Source of the DNA: Amantichitinum ursilacus
GTDB lineage: Bacteria; Pseudomonadota; Gammaproteobacteria; Burkholderiales; Chitinibacteraceae
Direction of reading: 5' to 3'
Length of the DNA: 64,000 bases
NCBI RefSeq assembly: GCF_001294205.1
Contig: NZ_LAQT01000029.1
Location: 1 to 64,000, forward strand
The position numbers and the translations under genes are program-made. Of the stretch, positions 57,743-64,000 are shown in pieces. A model generated the notes under the pieces. It did not search any database. It saw nothing but the letters and a program-made list of their open reading frames with translations, and was not told the origin of the DNA. Positions within the stretch are counted from its first letter, which is position 1, and each line of letters opens with the position of its first letter.

Positions 57743-58216
57743 ATGGCTATCAATCAATACGGCAGTTCGTCCGATCTGAATCGTGGCTACACCGGTGGCA
57801 GTCTGGATAGCAGCTCGCGTGATCAAACCATCGTGGGTTCGCCGGAGTCGTTTGTTAACGACGGCCCTGGTCCGGAACTGATGCTGGCCAGCTCGCTGGA
57901 AGGCGACAATGTGTACAACCCGGCCGGTGAAAAACTGGGCGATATCAAGGGCATCATGCTCGATGTGCGCCAGGGCCGTATCGCCTATGCCGTGCTGTCG
58001 TTTGGTGGTTTCCTCGGTATTGGCGACAAGCTGTTTGCCGTGCCTTGGCAAGCGCTGACCCTGGATGTGGATAACAAACAGTTTCTGCTGAACCAGGACA
58101 AGGAAACCCTGAAAAACGCCCCGGGGTTTGATAAGGACCATTGGCCGAGCATGGCCGATTCCACCTGGGCTAACGAAATCAATACGTTCTACCGCTCGGA
58201 ACCCTACTGGCACTAA
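57743..58216 (+). CDS. PRC-barrel domain protein
   Basis: A 157-residue soluble protein: a Ser/Gly-rich lead (1-40), then a PRC barrel (about 47-120) with NVYNPAGEKLGDIKGIMLDVRQGRIAYAVLSFGGFLGIGDKLFAVPW, and a C-terminal tail DHWPSMADSTWANEIN common in stress-associated PRC proteins. Likely monocistronic, with a GAGGAG ribosome site and a strong hairpin after it. Exact role unknown; relatives are often stationary-phase or stress induced. Confidence 0.85.
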   Translation: MAINQYGSSSDLNRGYTGGSLDSSSRDQTIVGSPESFVNDGPGPELMLASSLEGDNVYNPAGEKLGDIKGIMLDVRQGRIAYAVLSFGGFLGIGDKLFAVPWQALTLDVDNKQFLLNQDKETLKNAPGFDKDHWPSMADSTWANEINTFYRSEPYWH

Positions 58217-58269
58217 GCAGTAGCGTGAGCCAGGCTTAAGTCTGCAACCAGACCGCAGCCGGCATCCAG

Positions 58270-58298
58270 CAACAACGGCGCCGCGAGCGCCGTTGTTG
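58270..58298 (+). terminator. Hairpin after the PRC-barrel gene
   Basis: A perfect 12-bp stem CAACAACGGCGC / GCGCCGTTGTTG with loop CGCGA. The following bases are TGTG and not a U-run, so termination strength is uncertain, but the stem's own U-rich arm helps. Confidence 0.7.
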
Positions 58299-58353
58299 TG
58301 TCTGGCGTGCGCATAGATAGATAGCAATCCAGATCGCCAACCCGGAGGCACCG

Positions 58354-58557
58354 ATGACCGATGTGATCAAGCTGGCCGAATCGAAAGTACAAGTGGCCGA
58401 TCAGATTTACGACTTTGCCACCGGCCTTGCCGCGCAAAGTTTTATCGCCTGCATGCAAAACCATGATTCGGCGCATTGTCTGGCGGAGCATCCGCCTGTG
58501 GATATCTTTCCGTTAAAGCAGGATCTGGATGTGCTGGCCGGCGACGGCGCGGGCTAA
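58354..58557 (+). CDS. Small hypothetical protein
   Basis: A 67-residue protein (MTDVIKLAESKVQVADQIYDFATG...) with a helical N-terminus and two Cys near the middle (FIACMQ, AHCLAE). CCGGAGGCACCG just upstream gives a good ribosome site, supporting a real gene. No signal peptide or membrane segment. Function unknown. Confidence 0.6.
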   Translation: MTDVIKLAESKVQVADQIYDFATGLAAQSFIACMQNHDSAHCLAEHPPVDIFPLKQDLDVLAGDGAG

Positions 58558-58684
58558 GCGCCGCTTGCCCCATGGCGCAAGCCATCAGGTAACAGCGGCC
58601 GCGGGCGTTCAAAGCTATCATGCGTGCTGACGCATGGAGCACACGCATGACAGGTAACACCCGGTTCCCGGCAGGGGGCCGCTG

Positions 58685-60112
58685 ATGAGACTTCTTCCAC
58701 ACAGTTCGTTTCGCTGGTGGTCTTTGGGCGTTTTTTTGCTCAGCGTGGCCTTGCTGGGCGGCAGCTCGGTTAACGCGCTGCTGACGCTGGAGCGCCTGGG
58801 CGTGCAAAGCCGCATGCAGATGCAGGCCGCCGCCACGCTGGGCGAAGAAGTGCAGAAGCTGCAAGAGCGCACGCTGGCGATGGATCGCGGCGCGCGCCAG
58901 TTTCTGATTCTGGACGATTCCACCTTCCGTGATCGCTATATGGACGCCTGGCGCGATGCGCGCTCGGCCGTGCAGAACGTGCGCGCCAGCATGAGCAGCG
59001 ACGCCACGGTGTTCGACGATTGGGTAACGCATGGCGAACGTGCGGGCTCGGTGCTGGCGCAATCGTGGAAAAACGTGCGCACCCAGCAAAAATATCTGTA
59101 CGGGCAGTTGGAAGGCCTGCATCAGAACAACGATGAGATCGCTGCGCTGGCGAAAAGCTGGTTGGCGTCGCGCAATGACACCTTCAGCAAAGAACTCGAC
59201 CAGCAGCGCGAATTGTTGACCTGGCAGATCGGCATCGTCATTGGCATTACCGTGGCGCTGGCCATCGGCTGGAGTGTCGGCTTTGCCCGACCGTTGCGCC
59301 ATATCGCGGGCGCGATCAACCGGCTGGGCGAAAACCGCCTGGCCGATGCGGTGGTCATCCACGGCCCCAGCGATCTGCGCCAGTTGGGCAACCAGCTGGA
59401 ATGGCTGCGCAAGCGTTTGCTGGCCGCCGACGCCGAAAAAACCCGCGTGTTGCATCACGTCTCGCACGAACTGAAAACGCCGCTGGCCGCATTGCGAGAA
59501 GGCGTGGCCCTGCTGGATGAAGGCATCGTAGGCGCGCTGCAGCCGCAGCAACGGGAAATTACCGGCATCCTGAAAGAGAACGTCTTAACGCTGCAGGCGC
59601 GCATTGAAGATTTGCTGCGCTATCAGACCATCGCCTTCCAGGCGCGACGATTGACGCGTGATCGCACCGATGCGCTGGCGGTGGTGCAGCGAGTGGCAGA
59701 CGAGCAGCGGCTGCAATGGCAGGCGCGCAAACTGGTGGTGCACGTGGAAGGCGAGCCCGTCGTCGTGATCATCGATACCGAAAAAATCGCCATGGCGGTG
59801 GGCAATTTATTGTCCAATGCAATCCGCTTCAGCCCCGAAGACGGCGAGATTTATTTGCGGGTCAGCCACGATGGTCAGGCCGTTGCCATCGACTGTCAGG
59901 ACAGTGGCCCGGGCGTGCCCGAAGCAGAAGTTGCGCGGATCTTCGAACCTTTCTATCGTGGCAGCAGTCAGCCATCCACCAGCGCGCCGGGACACGGAAT
60001 TGGCCTGTCCATTGTGCGCGAGCTGGTCGAAGCGCATGGGGGCACGGTGCGTTTGCTTAACGCCGGCCCTGGCGCTCATTTCCGGATTCGAATACCTGAT
60101 GAAACGCCCTGA
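58685..60112 (+). CDS. glrK: Sensor histidine kinase, GlrK (QseE)-like
   Basis: A 475-residue membrane kinase, the same length as E. coli GlrK. Two transmembrane helices (about 13-33 and 178-200) bracket a helical periplasmic sensor; HAMP is followed by the phospho-acceptor motif HELKTPL (His261), the N box NLLSNAIRFSP, DSGPGVP and GHGIGLSIV. The genes after it encode a lipoprotein and a sigma-54 activator, the same order as glrK-qseG-glrR of enterics. Ends with a 14-bp overlap into the lipoprotein gene. Confidence 0.9.
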   Translation: MRLLPHSSFRWWSLGVFLLSVALLGGSSVNALLTLERLGVQSRMQMQAAATLGEEVQKLQERTLAMDRGARQFLILDDSTFRDRYMDAWRDARSAVQNVRASMSSDATVFDDWVTHGERAGSVLAQSWKNVRTQQKYLYGQLEGLHQNNDEIAALAKSWLASRNDTFSKELDQQRELLTWQIGIVIGITVALAIGWSVGFARPLRHIAGAINRLGENRLADAVVIHGPSDLRQLGNQLEWLRKRLLAADAEKTRVLHHVSHELKTPLAALREGVALLDEGIVGALQPQQREITGILKENVLTLQARIEDLLRYQTIAFQARRLTRDRTDALAVVQRVADEQRLQWQARKLVVHVEGEPVVVIIDTEKIAMAVGNLLSNAIRFSPEDGEIYLRVSHDGQAVAIDCQDSGPGVPEAEVARIFEPFYRGSSQPSTSAPGHGIGLSIVRELVEAHGGTVRLLNAGPGAHFRIRIPDETP

Positions 60113-60629
60113 TTTTCGCTTATTGACGGCGGTGGCCGTGGCAGCTGCATTGCTGGCCGCGTGCGCCGCGCCCCCTAAAACCGAACCCAAGCCGCAACTG
60201 GCCCCGATTGCCCCCGCGCCGCTGGACCCCACGCGCGCGCTGACGGTGTTTTATGTGCAAACACGGGATTTGCCGTCCGCTGAGCTTAGCAAGCGCGCGC
60301 TGGAACTGGGCAATGGCATCCAGACGCCCGATGTGACGCTGCGCCAGGCCATTTTGCTGGGCCACACGCATAACCCGGCCGATACCGCGCGCGCGATTAC
60401 GTTAACCGAGAGCGTGATCAAGGCCGACAACGGCCTGAAACCGTATGCCCAGTTGCTGAACGCAATGTGGACCGAGCGGCGCAAACTGGAAGACCAGATC
60501 GACAAGCAGACCGCTGCGGGCAAGGATGCGCAAAAGCGCGCCGACCAGCTTAAACAGCAGCTGGATGCGCTGAAGGCCGTCGAGCGCGATCTGGCCAAGC
60601 CGGTGCCGGGGGCAAGCAAAGGAGATTGA
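60099..60629 (+). CDS. Outer-membrane lipoprotein, QseG-like
   Basis: A 176-residue lipoprotein: signal peptide and lipobox LAAC (Cys about 22), a Pro-rich linker, a helical tetratricopeptide-like part, and a C-terminal coiled coil (about 125-165, KLEDQIDKQTAAGKDAQKRADQLKQQLDALK). ATG at 60099 overlaps the kinase gene. In enterics QseG in the same place interacts with the kinase sensor domain and controls it. The sequence is diverged, so the symbol is left blank. Confidence 0.8.
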   Translation: MKRPDFRLLTAVAVAAALLAACAAPPKTEPKPQLAPIAPAPLDPTRALTVFYVQTRDLPSAELSKRALELGNGIQTPDVTLRQAILLGHTHNPADTARAITLTESVIKADNGLKPYAQLLNAMWTERRKLEDQIDKQTAAGKDAQKRADQLKQQLDALKAVERDLAKPVPGASKGD

Positions 60630-60631
60630 TC

Positions 60632-61996
60632 ATGGAAAAACCGCACATCCTGTTTGTCGACGATGACGCCGACATGCTGCGGTTGATGGCCTTGCGGTTG
60701 CAGGCGGCCGGTTATCGCGTGACCACGGCCGCATCGGCCGAAGCCGCGCTGGCGCAAATCGGCCACGAACGGCCCGAGCTGGTGATCAGCGATGTGCGAT
60801 TGCCCGGCCAGGATGGCATGGCGTTGTTTGAACAACTGCGCCAGCGCTACGCCGGGCTGCCCGTGATCATGCTGACTGCGCACGGCACCATCCCCGACGC
60901 GGTGGAGGCGATGGAGCGCGGCGTGTTCTGCTATCTGACCAAACCGTTTGATGCGCGCGTGCTGCTGGATAAGGTGGCGCAGGCGCTGAGCGTGGCCGCG
61001 CCGGTGCAAGCCGCGCAAACCACCGAGACCGCATGGCGCGCCGGCATTATCAGCCGCAGCCAGATTATGGAAGAACTGCTGGGCGAAACGCGGCTGGTAG
61101 CGGCATCCGATGCCAGCGTGCTGGTGCAGGGCGAAAGCGGCGCCGGTAAGGAATTGCTGGCCAAGGCCATTCACCGCGCCAGCCCGCGCGCCAAAGGCCC
61201 GTTTGTGGCGGTCAATTGCGGCGCGATTCCTGAGCAGCTGCTGGAGTCCGAATTATTCGGCCATATCAAAGGCGCGTTTACGGGCGCGCTGAATAACCAT
61301 CGCGGTTTATTCCAGACCGCGCACGGCGGTACGCTGTTACTGGACGAAATCGGCGACATGCCGCTGCCCTTGCAGGTGAAGCTGTTGCGCGTGTTGCAAG
61401 AAAAGGCCGTGCGGCCGGTGGGCGCCAGCGAAGCGGTGGCGGTGGACGTGCGCATTGTGTCGGCCACGCACCGCGATCTGGATGCGGCCATCGCGCAAGG
61501 GCTGTTTAGAGAGGATTTGTATTACCGCTTGAATGTGGTGTCGCTGACGTTGCCGCCGTTGTCCGAGCGCCGTGAAGATATCCCCCTGCTGGCGGCGCAT
61601 TTTCTGGCGCAAGTGGCGGGCAAATACAACAAGCCCGTCACCGGCTATGCCCCGGACGCCATGGAGGCGCTGCTGGCGGCCTCGTGGCCTGGCAATGTGC
61701 GCCAGCTGTACAACGTGGTGGAGCAGGTGTGTGCGCTGGCCAGTGCGCCCATTATTCCGCTGGGGCTGGTACAGCGCGCGCTGCGGCTACCCGCGCAAGG
61801 CATTCTTAATTACAACGAGGCCAAAACCCGCTTCGAGCGCGATTATTTAACGCAGCTGCTGAAAGTGGCCGATGGCAATGTGACCGACGCCGCACGGATG
61901 GCGGGGCGCAATCGCACCGAGTTCTATCGTTTGTTGCAAAAAAACGGCTTGGACCCGGCCTTATTCCGCCAGCCGGGTGAAGGCGTCGCTGGTTAG
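60632..61996 (+). CDS. glrR: Sigma-54-dependent response regulator, GlrR (QseF)-like
   Basis: A 454-residue NtrC-type activator. Receiver domain with acidic pocket FVDDDAD and phospho-Asp54 (VISDVRLPG), AAA+ domain with Walker A GESGAGKE, the sigma-54-contacting GAFTGA loop near residue 213 and Walker B GTLLLDEIG, then a Fis-type HTH at the C-terminus (GNVTDAARMAGRNRTEFYRLLQKN). ATG at 60632 with AAGGAG upstream, preferred to TTG at 60626. A sigma-54 promoter follows immediately downstream. Confidence 0.93.
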   Translation: MEKPHILFVDDDADMLRLMALRLQAAGYRVTTAASAEAALAQIGHERPELVISDVRLPGQDGMALFEQLRQRYAGLPVIMLTAHGTIPDAVEAMERGVFCYLTKPFDARVLLDKVAQALSVAAPVQAAQTTETAWRAGIISRSQIMEELLGETRLVAASDASVLVQGESGAGKELLAKAIHRASPRAKGPFVAVNCGAIPEQLLESELFGHIKGAFTGALNNHRGLFQTAHGGTLLLDEIGDMPLPLQVKLLRVLQEKAVRPVGASEAVAVDVRIVSATHRDLDAAIAQGLFREDLYYRLNVVSLTLPPLSERREDIPLLAAHFLAQVAGKYNKPVTGYAPDAMEALLAASWPGNVRQLYNVVEQVCALASAPIIPLGLVQRALRLPAQGILNYNEAKTRFERDYLTQLLKVADGNVTDAARMAGRNRTEFYRLLQKNGLDPALFRQPGEGVAG

Positions 61997-62048
61997 CGAC
62001 AGCGCCAGGCCTTGATTTGATTGGATTTGCGCCAAGGTCGATAAATGG

Positions 62049-62099
62049 CGTCGCTCTCTGGCGACATAAAAGCGTGAGATACGACACATTCTGGCGACA
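62049..62099 (+). promoter_or_regulatory. Two GlrR-like upstream activator sites
   Basis: CGTC-N10-GACA at 62049-62066 and CGAC-N10-GACA at 62082-62099, with both right halves in the shared context CTGGCGACAT, 33 bp (three helical turns) apart. They resemble the TGTC-N10-GACA site known for enteric GlrR and sit about 52-102 bp upstream of the -24 element, a usual distance for a sigma-54 activator. Confidence 0.65.
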
Positions 62100-62150
62100 T
62101 CCGGAATACGTTAGTCGGCAAAGTGTTGATTTTGTTGGGGAATCACAAGC

Positions 62151-62166
62151 TGGCACGGCAATTGCA
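62151..62166 (+). promoter_or_regulatory. Sigma-54 promoter (-24/-12)
   Basis: TGGCACG-N4-TTGCA, a perfect match to the sigma-54 consensus with correct GG-GC spacing. Expected transcription start is about 62177-62179, leaving a leader of about 46 nt before the small gene at 62224. Confidence 0.9.
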
Positions 62167-62223
62167 TAGTAGTGCTCACCTCCATTGAGGTCTTACAAGA
62201 TCCAACCTAACCAAGGAGCCTTT

Positions 62224-62352
62224 ATGCAAATGCGCAAAACTCTGACCAGCCTCGCCCTGATCGCCGCCGCACTGATTGGTGGTATGGCCTACGCCGGGGA
62301 TTCGTCCTCCGACGCCCCGACCGCTAGCGCGCCGGCAGGCTCTGGTTCTTAA
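62224..62352 (+). CDS. Short exported peptide under sigma-54 control
   Basis: A 42-residue precursor with AAGGAGCC ribosome site 5 nt before the ATG. It has a basic start (MQMRKTL), a hydrophobic core and a cleavage site after AYA, leaving an 18-residue acidic, Ser/Ala/Pro-rich mature peptide (GDSSSDAPTASAPAGSGS). It is the only gene between the sigma-54 promoter and the terminator at 62529. No family recognised. A secreted signal, an envelope-stress peptide or a mere leader of a regulatory RNA are possible. Confidence 0.75.
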   Translation: MQMRKTLTSLALIAAALIGGMAYAGDSSSDAPTASAPAGSGS

Positions 62353-62464
62353 GGTTCTTGCAGCAGGTCTGTTGCGTGTGTGCTTGCGTCCCGGAAAGCC
62401 ATCCATGCACGTAACTGATCTGGTCACACTGCTTGAGCTGTAGTTTTTCCCGTGACCGACTGAC

Positions 62465-62502
62465 GTTCTCCAGGAATTTCTGGCAAGTCTTGCCTGGAGA
62501 AC
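62465..62502 (+). ncRNA. Structured 3' part of the sigma-54 transcript
   Basis: A perfect 10-bp stem GTTCTCCAGG / CCTGGAGAAC with an 18-nt loop that contains a smaller competing GGCA/TGCC hairpin. It lies in the 176-nt gap between the small gene and the terminator. A stable structure before a rho-independent terminator is what a 3'-UTR-derived small RNA would look like; existence as RNA is unproven. Confidence 0.4.
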
Positions 62503-62528
62503 ATAGCACCCCTCTTTGAGCGTGTGCG

Positions 62529-62557
62529 GCCCGCGTCCCCTGACGCGGGCTTTTTTT
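62529..62557 (+). terminator. Strong rho-independent terminator
   Basis: Nine-bp GC-rich stem GCCCGCGTC / GACGCGGGC with loop CCCT, followed directly by seven T. It ends the sigma-54 transcript, giving a predicted RNA of roughly 380 nt. Confidence 0.93.
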
Positions 62558-62776
62558 CGTCTTGGGGGAGGGGCTACTGCGCGGACGCATCTTGAAGTCC
62601 GGCGGTACTCGCAATCCTCATGGCCCACACGGCCACTCCGGTTGCTCCGTTCCGGCGGCCTTCAACCTGCGACCGCTCGCTACGCCCGACGCATTGTTGT
62701 GATACTGCGAGGCACTCGCTTCGCTCGCTGTCGCGGGGCCGGGGTGGCCAATGCGCTGCGCTGTTGGCCGTGTCTT

Positions 62777-62869
62777 ATAGGGTGGGTCTAGACCCACCAT
62801 TCAAAGCCGATTGCTATTGCGGTTCGCTTGGCGTGCCACTTTGGGTGGTGGGTCTTGACCCACCCTATG
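62777..62869. repeat. REP/MITE-like element, copy 2
   Basis: A 93-bp copy of the element at 53151: same ATAGGGTGGGTC ... GACCCACCCTAT ends, same CCATTCA.AGCCG left inner part and CCACTTTG.GTGGTGGGTC right inner part, with a diverged centre. It lies 7 bp from the dinB stop in a convergent gap. The rest of the gap (62558-62776) shows no gene. Confidence 0.85.
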
Positions 62870-62875
62870 CCACGT

Positions 62876-64000
62876 TCACTCCCCGTCGAAGAGATCGCCT
62901 TGCACGTAGCGTTGTGGCATTTGCTCCAGCTGGTCGGGGTGGCATAGCGCGCTGGCGCGTACCCCCAGCAGACGCATGCGTTGGTCGAGCGGCACGCGTT
63001 TAAGGCATTCGCGGGCGGCGTGGAGGATTTCGGCGGGGGTCTGGACGGGGGCGTCCAGCGAGATGTCGCGGGTGACGATGTGGAAATCGGAAAAGCGCAG
63101 TTTGATGCCGATGGTGCGGCTGACATAGCCTTTGCGTTCCAGATCGGCGCCCAGCCGTTCGCACAGGCGGATCAGGATATCGGACAGCGCGGCGCGGTCC
63201 TGGCGGGCGTGCAGGTCGCGCTCAAACGTGGTTTCGCGGCTGATCGATTTGGGTTCGCTGTAGGTGACCACGGGGCGGTCGTCGATGCCGTGAGCGGCGC
63301 GGTGCAACCAGTCGCCGTAGCTGCGGCCAAAATGTTGCAGCAGCGCCTGCGCGTCGTAGGCCGCCAGTTGGGCGATGGTTTCGATGCCCAGCGCCGCCAG
63401 TTTCTCGGCGGCTTTGGGGCCGATGCCGTTGATTTTGCGTACCGACATCGGCCAGATGCGCGTTGGCAAATCAGCGTGCGTCAGCACGGTAATGCCGTCG
63501 GGCTTGTCGAGTTCGGAACAGATTTTGGCCAGCAGCTTGTTAGGCGCGATGCCCACCGAACAGGTCAGCCCCGTCGCCTGAGTGACGGCTTGCTTGAGCA
63601 TGCGCGCCAGCGTGACCGAATCCTCGGTATGGCTGCTTAGATCGAGATAAATCTCATCGATACCGCGATCTTCGATATCGGGCGCAATCACTGCCACGGC
63701 GCGTTTGAACAGTCCCGAATAATGGCGGTAGGCATCGAAATCGGCGGGTAACAAAATCGCATCGGGCGCAAGCCGCGCCGCCTTCATCGTGCCCATTGCC
63801 GAGAACACGCCCAAGGCGCGCGCCTCGTAAGTGGATGTGGTGACCACGCCACGGCCCACATAATCCCGCATGCGCGTGTAATGCCAGTTGCCGTCTTTAT
63901 CCTGCACCGGCGCATGCGTGGAGCGCCCGCCAATCACCACCGGCTGCCCGCGCAGATGCGGATAGCGCAGCAGTTCCACCGACGCGTAAAACGCATCCAT
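62876..64000 (-). CDS. dinB: DNA polymerase IV (partial, cut by window edge)
   Basis: A Y-family translesion polymerase. The frame runs to the edge of the window at MDAFYASVE, which in DinB proteins is preceded by about 5-10 residues ending HIDMDAFYASVE, so the Met here is likely internal and the true start lies outside. 374 residues are visible: palm acidic residues in DAFYASVE and RGIDEIYLDLS, VVIGGRS, SVGIAPNKLLAKICSELDKP, the HhH region INGIGPKAAEKLAALGI, and the little-finger domain (ISRETTFERDL). The C-terminus ends QRYVQGDLFDGE, without the usual QL(S/D)LF beta-clamp motif but with QGDLF that may serve it. Confidence 0.92.
   Translation of the reverse strand: MDAFYASVELLRYPHLRGQPVVIGGRSTHAPVQDKDGNWHYTRMRDYVGRGVVTTSTYEARALGVFSAMGTMKAARLAPDAILLPADFDAYRHYSGLFKRAVAVIAPDIEDRGIDEIYLDLSSHTEDSVTLARMLKQAVTQATGLTCSVGIAPNKLLAKICSELDKPDGITVLTHADLPTRIWPMSVRKINGIGPKAAEKLAALGIETIAQLAAYDAQALLQHFGRSYGDWLHRAAHGIDDRPVVTYSEPKSISRETTFERDLHARQDRAALSDILIRLCERLGADLERKGYVSRTIGIKLRFSDFHIVTRDISLDAPVQTPAEILHAARECLKRVPLDQRMRLLGVRASALCHPDQLEQMPQRYVQGDLFDGE

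Noticed and set aside
62558-62776. Possible small gene or tRNA in the gap before the second repeat
   Set aside because: No cloverleaf and no frame with a ribosome site and sensible composition.

Overview
The window is about 64 kb of a GC-rich (roughly 60% by eye) bacterial chromosome. Gene content suggests a betaproteobacterium, and overall style suggests Neisseriales (Chromobacteriaceae/Chitinibacteraceae-like); this is inference, because no rRNA or other phylogenetic marker is present. I saw no tRNA, rRNA, CRISPR array, intact insertion sequence or prophage.

Region 1 (12-27083) is a type VI secretion system (T6SS) locus. A leftward operon (tssJ-K-L-E-F-G-H) and a rightward operon (TagX-like M15 peptidase, tssM, tagF, tssB, tssC, hcp, an OmpA-like lipoprotein, vgrG) diverge from about 8.9 kb. 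Downstream of vgrG is an effector module. A 614-residue protein carries a lysozyme-like N-terminus, a LysM domain and a tentative M15-type peptidase C-terminus. Around it are six small exported proteins, including two duplicated pairs (families A and B here), which look like an immunity-gene array. Just before vgrG, a 39-bp relic of another vgrG start is joined to an AT-richer orphan exported-protein gene, a scar of cassette exchange. No tssA or PAAR gene is in the window.

Region 2 (27153-38560) holds an MFS drug exporter with a divergent TetR regulator, then a surface-glycan type cluster: a polytopic GT-C-like protein, two GT2 glycosyltransferases, an FAD oxidoreductase, a second polytopic protein, a nucleotide-sugar type dehydratase/reductase, a TIM-barrel sugar isomerase and a small EamA/SMR-like transporter. 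It ends at a strong terminator.

Region 3 (38671-49373) contains an AAA ATPase + DUF4276 pair (possible defence system), a chemotaxis receptor, a complete bufferin-type operon (peptide precursor, MNIO/DUF692 enzyme, DUF2063 partner, DoxX, ECF sigma factor, zinc-finger anti-sigma) and a heterodimeric MdlAB-type ABC exporter.

Region 4 (49780-64000) contains a YdeP/FdhF-like molybdoenzyme with a small winged-helix protein and FdhD, an SDR/LysR divergent pair, a Ser/Asn-rich unknown protein, a GNAT acetyltransferase, a phosphopantetheinyl transferase, a PRC-barrel protein, and a GlrK-QseG-GlrR-type two-component operon. Directly after glrR lies a near-perfect sigma-54 promoter with GlrR-like upstream sites, driving a short transcript that encodes a 42-residue exported peptide and ends in a strong terminator. 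The window closes with a DinB polymerase gene cut by the right edge. Two copies of a 93-96 bp REP/MITE-like element lie in convergent intergenic gaps of this region.
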